From the NCBI GenBank assembly GCA_947464665.1, contig CANHXV010000058.1, positions 1 to 11,306 of the forward strand: a stretch of DNA of 11,306 nucleotides, in the 5' to 3' direction. Below are positions 6,422 through 11,306 of the stretch, one piece after another. The translations under genes were made by a program, and so were the position numbers. Position 1 is the first letter of the stretch, and every line of letters begins with the position of its first letter. The notes beneath the pieces were generated by a model that was not told the DNA's origin, did no database searches, and saw only the letters and a program-made list of their open reading frames with translations. This DNA comes from Comamonadaceae bacterium (GTDB lineage Bacteria; Pseudomonadota; Gammaproteobacteria; Burkholderiales; Burkholderiaceae_C).

Positions 6422-7375
6422 ATGACCATGAAGGTTTGGGTTCACACCCTTCAGTTTGAAGCGCAAAACATCATCAGCGTTGAGCTTCGGCCAATACCAG
6501 GGCAAAAGCTCGTCCCGTTTCAGGCGGGGTCGCACATCGACTTGCACCTGCCTGGCAACTTAATTCGCAGCTATTCGTTGGCCAATGACAGTCGGGAAAC
6601 ACATCGATATTTGCTTGGCGTGTTGAAAGAGAAGTCCAGCCGCGGTGGTTCTGTTTATGTCCATGAGCAATTGCGCGTTGGCATGCAACTTACCATCAGT
6701 GAACCTCGCAATAATTTTCCACTTCATGAAGAGGCTGTTCATTCTGTCTTGATTGCGGGTGGCATTGGCATCACGCCTATTCTTAGCATGGCCAAACGCC
6801 TTCAAGCGCTTAACAAGTCGTTTGAAATCTTGGCCCTTGGACGTTCGCGCAATGCCTTTGCCTTCGCAGATGACATTGCAGAACTCAAGTGCCATGTCCA
6901 TTGGCACTTTGACGATGTTTCAAATGGCCCACCCAATTTGTACGAACTGCTTCACGCGCGCCCACCCAAAAGCAATTCACACTACTACGCCTGCGGTCCT
7001 GCCGCCATGTTGGAAGCTTTTGAAACAGCCTGCCAAACCCTTGGCTATGTCAACCATCACATTGAGCGATTTGCCGCCGTCGAAGTTAAAGCAGCAGACG
7101 ATGCGCGTCAAAGCTTTACTGTTGAGCTTAGAAAAAGCGGTAAGACGTTTGAAGTAACGCACGATACGAACCTGCATCAACAACTGATTCTGCTGAAAAT
7201 CAACGTGCCTTTCAGTTGTGAAGAAGGCATTTGCGGTGCATGTGAAACACAGGTCCTTGAAGGCACTCCAGATCACCGCGACATGGTCTTGAGCAGTGCC
7301 GAGCAAGCCAGCAATCGCGTGATGATGGTCTGTGTATCAGGCTGCAAGACCGAGCGGTTGGTCCTTAACCTGTAA
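6422..7375 (+). CDS. FMN/[2Fe-2S] oxygenase reductase (VanB / phthalate dioxygenase reductase family)
   Basis: The electron-transfer partner of the upstream Rieske oxygenase, moving electrons from NAD(P)H through FMN to a plant-type [2Fe-2S] centre. All three domains are visible in 317 residues: a flavin domain with RSYSL (49-53); a nucleotide domain with GGIGITP (113-119) and CGP (191-193); and a C-terminal ferredoxin domain with C266, C271, C274 and C304 (C-x4-C-x2-C-x29-C). This order, FMN-NAD-ferredoxin, defines class IA reductases. The ATG at 6422 starts one base after the oxygenase stop, implying translational coupling. An ATG two codons later (6428) is an equally possible start. No separate ferredoxin is needed. 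Its last 11 bases overlap the 3' end of the convergent flavin monooxygenase gene. Confidence 0.93.
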   Translation: MTMKVWVHTLQFEAQNIISVELRPIPGQKLVPFQAGSHIDLHLPGNLIRSYSLANDSRETHRYLLGVLKEKSSRGGSVYVHEQLRVGMQLTISEPRNNFPLHEEAVHSVLIAGGIGITPILSMAKRLQALNKSFEILALGRSRNAFAFADDIAELKCHVHWHFDDVSNGPPNLYELLHARPPKSNSHYYACGPAAMLEAFETACQTLGYVNHHIERFAAVEVKAADDARQSFTVELRKSGKTFEVTHDTNLHQQLILLKINVPFSCEEGICGACETQVLEGTPDHRDMVLSSAEQASNRVMMVCVSGCKTERLVLNL

Positions 7376-8528
7376 AGCTTTTGCTCTCGCCAAGCGCTGT
7401 TTCCCAAGCGTTGTAGCCATAAACGCCATCGGCATTGCCTTGCGTTTTGAGCCACTGATTGCCTCTTGAAGCAATTTGAATTTCTGCAGTGCGAGTCTGT
7501 CGTGTGCGTTCGTACAAAGACAAAGCGGCAGGCACATCAGACAAGGATTGGGCAGTTGACAAACAACGCGCTACCACCACCCCATCTTCAATGGCCATGC
7601 CCGCACCTTGCGCCATGAAGGGCAACATGGGATGACAAGCATCGCCCAACAGGCTAACGCCATCTTCAGACCACTTGGTCAGTGGTTCTCGCTCATAAAG
7701 TGCACTCTTCAAAACGCTGTCGCACGCGTCTAACAAGGCGCGCGCATCGGGATGGAAATTTCGGTAAAAACTACGCAACTCATTCACATCACCTGGACTT
7801 GTCCAAGATTCTTCATGCCAAGAATCTTGTCCCGTCGTTGCAAAAATAAAAGTATCACGTCCCAAATTCAAAGGGAAGGTGACAATTTGACTTTGTGGGT
7901 TGGGTCCCCACCACTTGGTAAAAGCTTCAATTTCTGGCACATGACTTAATTTTTCGGTGGGCACCACCGAGCGAAATGAAACAACGCCCGTAAAGCGTGG
8001 TTGCTCTTCACCTAACAAGGCCGATCGCACTCTTGAATGAATGCCATCTGCGCCTAACACCACATCGTGCTTTGCAAGATGACCATCTTCAAAGTGAAGA
8101 TGAGCTTGGCCATCGATCTGCGCCAAGCTCAACAGCCGCTTTGAAAAAATGACAGATTCTTTGGGAAAGGCATTGGCCAGAACCGCCAATACATCTGCGC
8201 GATGAATGGTCAGTTGAGGCGCGCCATATCGCAACTCAGCCGTATTGCCCATTGGCAGTCTGGAAGTTTCAAGTCCCGTGTCCCAATCACGACTGATTCT
8301 GAAAGTGGGACGCGCACCACTGGCTCGAATGCCCTTAGCAACCGCCTCGCCCAAACCATCTAGAGCTCTCACGGCGTTCGGGGTGAGATTGATGTCCGCG
8401 CCCACGCGCATGAATTGGCCGGCCTGCTCGTAAACAGTCACTTGATGGCCAATGGCTCTGAGTGCAATCGCAGCGGTCAGACCGCCAATGCCTGCACCGA
8501 CAATGCCGATGTCAAAAGAACTTTTCAT
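7365..8528 (-). CDS. FAD-dependent aromatic monooxygenase (group A, NicC / salicylate hydroxylase-like)
   Basis: A 387-residue class A flavoprotein hydroxylase that would use NAD(P)H and O2 to hydroxylate an electron-rich aromatic acid, possibly with loss of the carboxyl group. Visible motifs are the FAD-binding GAGIGG (11-16) with E34 closing the Rossmann strand, IHRADVL (108-114), the DG motif GADGIHSR (159-166), and the GD motif LLGDACHP (293-300) followed by MAQGAGMAIEDG. The tail, NQWLK...VYGYNAW, resembles 6-hydroxynicotinate 3-monooxygenase (NicC), and the length is close. Two positions I recall as active-site histidines in NicC appear as N47 and F304 here, so the substrate probably differs. 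Alternatives are salicylate 1-hydroxylase or 3-hydroxybenzoate 6-hydroxylase. It is the last gene seen in the minus operon, 9 bases after the dehydrogenase. Confidence 0.88.
   Translation of the reverse strand: MKSSFDIGIVGAGIGGLTAAIALRAIGHQVTVYEQAGQFMRVGADINLTPNAVRALDGLGEAVAKGIRASGARPTFRISRDWDTGLETSRLPMGNTAELRYGAPQLTIHRADVLAVLANAFPKESVIFSKRLLSLAQIDGQAHLHFEDGHLAKHDVVLGADGIHSRVRSALLGEEQPRFTGVVSFRSVVPTEKLSHVPEIEAFTKWWGPNPQSQIVTFPLNLGRDTFIFATTGQDSWHEESWTSPGDVNELRSFYRNFHPDARALLDACDSVLKSALYEREPLTKWSEDGVSLLGDACHPMLPFMAQGAGMAIEDGVVVARCLSTAQSLSDVPAALSLYERTRQTRTAEIQIASRGNQWLKTQGNADGVYGYNAWETALGESKSFTG
7804..7829. repeat. Perfect 10-bp inverted repeat inside the flavin monooxygenase gene
   Basis: CAAGATTCTT (7804-7813) and AAGAATCTTG (7820-7829) are exact reverse complements around a 6-base loop. 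On the minus strand the arms lie in the codons for GQDSWHEESW, so the symmetry partly reflects the repeated Asp/Glu-Ser-Trp coding. No T-run follows. It may be only a stable mRNA hairpin. Confidence 0.5.
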
Positions 8529-8537
8529 ATTTGCTTT

Positions 8538-9317
8538 TTAGAATACACCAGGAAAAGAGCCACCATCTAGCAAAATATTTTGTCCATTGATGTAGCCCGC
8601 ATGAATGCTGCACAAATAAGCACATGTGTGACCTAATTCGTCGGGTTGCCCAAAGCGATGTGCGGGATGTTTTGCAAGCCGTGCCTGAATTGCTGCATCC
8701 GCTGAAATGCCTTGGCGTGCAGCCTGCGCTGCAAAATTTTTAGCCAATCTTGCGGTTTCAAAAGTACCAGGCAATAAGTTGTTGACGGTAACACCCTTTG
8801 CCACCACACTCCTGGCCAAGCCGGCTACAAAACCAGTGAGCCCACTGCGTGCGCCGTTGGACAAACCTAAACCATCGACGGGGGACTTCACCGCACTCGA
8901 GGTGATGTTCACGATTCGACCAAATCCACGAAACATCATGCCATCGACCGTTTGTTTCATTAACTCAATAGGCGAAAGCATATTGGCCTCAATGGCTTTC
9001 AGCCAATCTTCTCGAACCCAATTTCTAAAGTCACCTGAAGGGGGGCCGCCCGAATTGGTGATCAAAATATCAAAGTCTGATTGAGTACTGAAAATATGCG
9101 ATCGACCTTCAATGCTTGTGACATCAGCTGCAAGGTACGACACTTGACCACCTTGCAGAGCTCGCAACTGCTCAGCGGCATTGGCTAGAGGCACTTCTGT
9201 CCTGGCCACAATAAGTACATCAACACCTTCTTTGACCAGCGCCTTTGCGCAGGCAAAACCCAAGCCTGCACTGGCGCCACACACCAATGCTTTTTTTCCT
9301 GCAATGCCCAAGTCCAT
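8538..9317 (-). CDS. Atypical short-chain dehydrogenase/reductase (SDR) lacking the Tyr-x3-Lys pair
   Basis: A 259-residue Rossmann-fold protein of classical SDR size. The cofactor-binding glycine motif is GASAGLG (14-20), followed by ADV (64-66) and NSGG (88-91). The C-terminal part (RFGQPDELGHTCAYLCS, NGQNILLDGG) matches FabG-like SDRs. The catalytic Ser is S140 (NITSS), but the positions 13 and 17 residues later, normally Tyr and Lys, are S153 and R157 (LSNGAR). I recall SDR subfamilies with this LSNxxR signature, so it is probably a stable subfamily and not a decayed gene, but standard Tyr/Lys chemistry cannot be assumed. The expected job, oxidation of an alcohol or diol or reduction of a ketone, is inference from context. 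The ATG at 9317 has AGGA 9 bases upstream. It lies 11 bases after the Bug gene. Confidence 0.88.
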   Translation of the reverse strand: MDLGIAGKKALVCGASAGLGFACAKALVKEGVDVLIVARTEVPLANAAEQLRALQGGQVSYLAADVTSIEGRSHIFSTQSDFDILITNSGGPPSGDFRNWVREDWLKAIEANMLSPIELMKQTVDGMMFRGFGRIVNITSSAVKSPVDGLGLSNGARSGLTGFVAGLARSVVAKGVTVNNLLPGTFETARLAKNFAAQAARQGISADAAIQARLAKHPAHRFGQPDELGHTCAYLCSIHAGYINGQNILLDGGSFPGVF

Positions 9318-9328
9318 GTGTGCAATCC

Positions 9329-10285
9329 TTATTCAGCCACAATACCGCGCGTCTTAATGATGCGAGCCCAAGTTTGAGTTTCTTGTTTGATGTGCAAGGC
9401 AAATTCTGAAGGCTTTTGAGTGGCATCACTCATGCCTTGGGATTTCAGTTGTTCTTTGATGTGGGTTTGCGACAAAATTTCAGCCACATCTTTGGACAGC
9501 TGCTCAACCGTTGCAAGGGGCGTGCCTGCTGGCGCCAAAAGTCCATACCAAGACGTCACAACGACACCGCTCACGCCCTGCTCGCTCAAGGTTGGTATCT
9601 CTGGGGCGACTGTAGATCGAGCATTGTCAGTCAAACCCAGTGCAATCAATTTGCCGCTTCGAATATGTCCAAGCGTGGCAGGCAAGTTGCTGAACATCAG
9701 TGGCACACTGCCACCCAACACATCATTGAGCGCAGGGCCAGTTCCCTTGTAGGGCACATGCAAGATGTCTGTTTCGGTCACTTGCTTAAACAACTCGCCC
9801 GCCAAATGCAGACCGCTGCCGATACCAGGAGATGCATAAGAAAACTGTGTCGGCTTCAGTTTGGCTTGAGTAATCAATTCTCGCACACTGCCAACTTTAC
9901 TTTGCGCACTGGCCACCAACACATTGGGCGCTTTGGCCAGCATGGTGACAGGCACAAAGTCGCGCTCAATGTTGAAAGGAAAATTGGACATCAAACTTGG
10001 ATTGATGGTGAGGTTGCCCGCAGGAATGACCAGCAAGGTCTTGCCATCCGGCTTCGCTCTTTTGACTTTATCAATCCCCAAGTTGCCTGAGGCACCTGGC
10101 AAATTTTCAACTACAACAACTTGCGCATATTTTTTTTGCAGACCATCGGCCAGTATGCGTGCCAGCGTGTCAACGGGACCACCTGGCGGAAATGGGGCCA
10201 CCAAAGTCACACGCTCTTGTGATTGCACGGAATGAGTCAGTGAAAACAACGACAATGCAAAAACGATTGCAGTCAAGCGCTTCAT
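9329..10285 (-). CDS. Bug-family (TctC) periplasmic solute-binding protein
   Basis: A 318-residue tripartite-tricarboxylate-transporter receptor of the Bug family, which binds carboxylates in the periplasm. A Sec signal peptide is clear: MKR, a hydrophobic core (LTAIVFALSLFSL), and likely cleavage after about residue 22 (SVQS-QE). The mature protein starts with the family signature VTLVAPFPPGGPVDTLAR and carries the ligand-loop region HVPYKGTGPALNDVLGG. I choose ATG 10285 because it begins the signal peptide; the frame stays open upstream to 10543 only as a shadow of the aldehyde dehydrogenase gene. Its ATG overlaps the dehydrogenase stop as ATGA, and no Shine-Dalgarno is visible, so translation is probably coupled. 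No TctA/TctB membrane genes lie in the window, the usual orphan arrangement in Burkholderiales. The ligand is plausibly the aromatic acid or an intermediate. Confidence 0.93.
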   Translation of the reverse strand: MKRLTAIVFALSLFSLTHSVQSQERVTLVAPFPPGGPVDTLARILADGLQKKYAQVVVVENLPGASGNLGIDKVKRAKPDGKTLLVIPAGNLTINPSLMSNFPFNIERDFVPVTMLAKAPNVLVASAQSKVGSVRELITQAKLKPTQFSYASPGIGSGLHLAGELFKQVTETDILHVPYKGTGPALNDVLGGSVPLMFSNLPATLGHIRSGKLIALGLTDNARSTVAPEIPTLSEQGVSGVVVTSWYGLLAPAGTPLATVEQLSKDVAEILSQTHIKEQLKSQGMSDATQKPSEFALHIKQETQTWARIIKTRGIVAE

Positions 10286-11306
10286 GACAAAGCCCAAGGC
10301 AGTGGCGCTGCATTCATACCCCAATAAAAACTCTTTTGATTCATGTACGCCAAGATACCTTCGCGACCTTTTTCTCGTCCTGTTCCACTGAGTTTGACGC
10401 CGCCAAAAGGCGTACTCACTGAGAACAATTTGTAGGTATTGATCCAAACTGTGCCTGTTTGCAAAGCTTTGCCCAAGCGCCAAGCCAGCTTGTAATCTTG
10501 CGTCCAGATACCTGAAGCTAAACCGTAGTCGTTGTCGTTGCACTGAGCCACAAGTTGTTCTTCATCCTGCCATGGAATCAAGGCCAACACGGGTCCAAAG
10601 ATTTCTTCACGACACATGCGCGCCGTGTTGTCGAGTCCTTCAATGACGGTGGGCAAATAGTAGCTACCTTGATCGTAATAACCACCTTGGGGACGCGTAC
10701 CGCCGACCAATACTTTTCCACCCTCATCTCTGCCTAATTGAACATATTGTTCGACTGAATCACGATGGCCTTGGTTAATCAAAGGGCCCATCTGTGTTGT
10801 GTCCAAGGCAGGATCAGCAACGCGCAAGCCTTTGACTGCGGCCAAGAGGCGGATTTTAAAATCTTCGAAGACAGAAGCATGAACAAACGCCCTGGAGCCT
10901 GCAATGCACGATTCACCCGACGAGCTGAAAATACCAAATACAACGCCAGCCACAGCATGGTCTAAGTTGGCATCTGAGCACACAATAGTGGGTGACTTGC
11001 CACCCAATTCCAAAGAAGTCGGCATGAGCTTTTCAGCAGCCAGTCTCTGAATACCCAAACCAACATGGGTGCCACCTGTAAAGGCAATTCGCTTAACTAG
11101 GGGGTGGCGTACCAAAGCATCACCCACCACCGAACCTTTGCCCGGTAACACACTGACCACACCGTCTGGCACACCAGCGCTTTGGGCAATGCGTGCAAGC
11201 TCAATGGCCATTCGCGGTGTAATTTCTGCAGGCTTGATGACAATCGCACAACCTGCAGCCAGTGCAGGCGCCATTTTTTGCGCTTCGCTGGCAATGGGAG
11301 AATTCC
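10282..11306 (-). CDS. NAD(P)-dependent aldehyde dehydrogenase (N-terminus beyond window edge)
   Basis: An ALDH-superfamily enzyme oxidising an aldehyde to a carboxylic acid. The visible 340 residues cover the catalytic and C-terminal parts; about 150 N-terminal residues lie past position 11306. Numbering from the first complete codon, N1 (NSPIA) matches the conserved catalytic Asn, K24 (KPAE) the cofactor-binding Lys, E99 (LELGG) the general base and C133 (GESC) the nucleophile. The 34-residue Glu-Cys spacing equals that of canonical ALDHs. EEIFGPV and a C-terminal PFGGVKLSGTGREKG follow. The reading frame continues to the window end, so the internal ATG at 11274 is not the start. It leads the part of the minus-strand operon seen here, overlapping the Bug gene by 4 bases. 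The substrate is not recognisable; an aromatic or semialdehyde intermediate fits the context. Confidence 0.93.
   Translation of the reverse strand, partial: NSPIASEAQKMAPALAAGCAIVIKPAEITPRMAIELARIAQSAGVPDGVVSVLPGKGSVVGDALVRHPLVKRIAFTGGTHVGLGIQRLAAEKLMPTSLELGGKSPTIVCSDANLDHAVAGVVFGIFSSSGESCIAGSRAFVHASVFEDFKIRLLAAVKGLRVADPALDTTQMGPLINQGHRDSVEQYVQLGRDEGGKVLVGGTRPQGGYYDQGSYYLPTVIEGLDNTARMCREEIFGPVLALIPWQDEEQLVAQCNDNDYGLASGIWTQDYKLAWRLGKALQTGTVWINTYKLFSVSTPFGGVKLSGTGREKGREGILAYMNQKSFYWGMNAAPLPWALS

Noticed and set aside
9416..10090. A 224-codon plus-strand open frame opposite the Bug gene.
   Set aside because: It is antisense to a clearly conserved protein and has no recognisable motif or start signal.
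10286..10543. 86-residue N-terminal extension of the Bug protein in the open frame up to 10543.
   Set aside because: It overlaps the conserved C-terminal part of the aldehyde dehydrogenase and would bury the clear signal peptide starting at 10285.
1..11306. CRISPR array, tRNA, rRNA, toxin-antitoxin, phage or defence genes.
   Set aside because: No regularly spaced repeats, cloverleaf-like segments or characteristic proteins were seen; almost the whole window is filled by recognisable housekeeping and catabolic genes, and no gap exceeds about 130 bases.

Overview
The window looks like chromosomal DNA of a betaproteobacterium, most likely Burkholderiales and perhaps Comamonadaceae. The pointers are the PhoH N-terminus (FTPHNNTR, then LCGP), a divergent ruvAB / phoH-ybeY pair, and an aromatic-catabolism block that carries an orphan Bug-family (TctC) binding protein, a hallmark of this order. 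The lineage call comes from family knowledge, not from a database search.

Positions 1-4009 are housekeeping. ruvB (cut by the left edge) and ruvA lie on the minus strand and encode the Holliday-junction branch-migration motor. Divergent from them are phoH (probable TTG start at 1152) and ybeY, a PhoH-type ATPase and a metal-dependent endoribonuclease acting in rRNA maturation. dbpA, a DEAD-box RNA helicase for 50S assembly, converges on ybeY.

The 127-bp gap at 4010-4136 is the boundary to an accessory catabolic block. It holds a good sigma70-like promoter (TTGACC, 16 bp, AATAAT) and, at the expected transcription start, a perfect 7-bp inverted repeat (ATGTTTC-N6-GAAACAT) that looks like an operator.

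From there a plus-strand operon runs to 7375: a type I extradiol (VOC) ring-cleavage dioxygenase, a 76-residue protein resembling a recombinase-type helix-turn-helix, a Rieske non-haem iron oxygenase, and its FMN/[2Fe-2S] reductase. Opposing it, a tightly packed minus-strand operon enters from the right edge: aldehyde dehydrogenase (N-terminus outside), Bug-type solute-binding protein, an atypical short-chain dehydrogenase, and a NicC/salicylate-hydroxylase-like FAD monooxygenase. The two operons meet tail to tail with an 11-bp overlap of coding sequence.

Together the eight genes read as a pathway for an aromatic or heteroaromatic acid: capture of a carboxylate, oxidation of an aldehyde or alcohol side chain, ring hydroxylation or O-demethylation by the Rieske system and/or the flavin enzyme, then ring opening by the extradiol enzyme. 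The substrate cannot be read from the sequence. I see no CRISPR array, tRNA, rRNA, transposase, phage gene or defence system. The most plausible 'undescribed system' is this catabolic gene set, especially the small helix-turn-helix-like protein inside the oxygenase operon and the dehydrogenase that lacks the usual Tyr/Lys pair.
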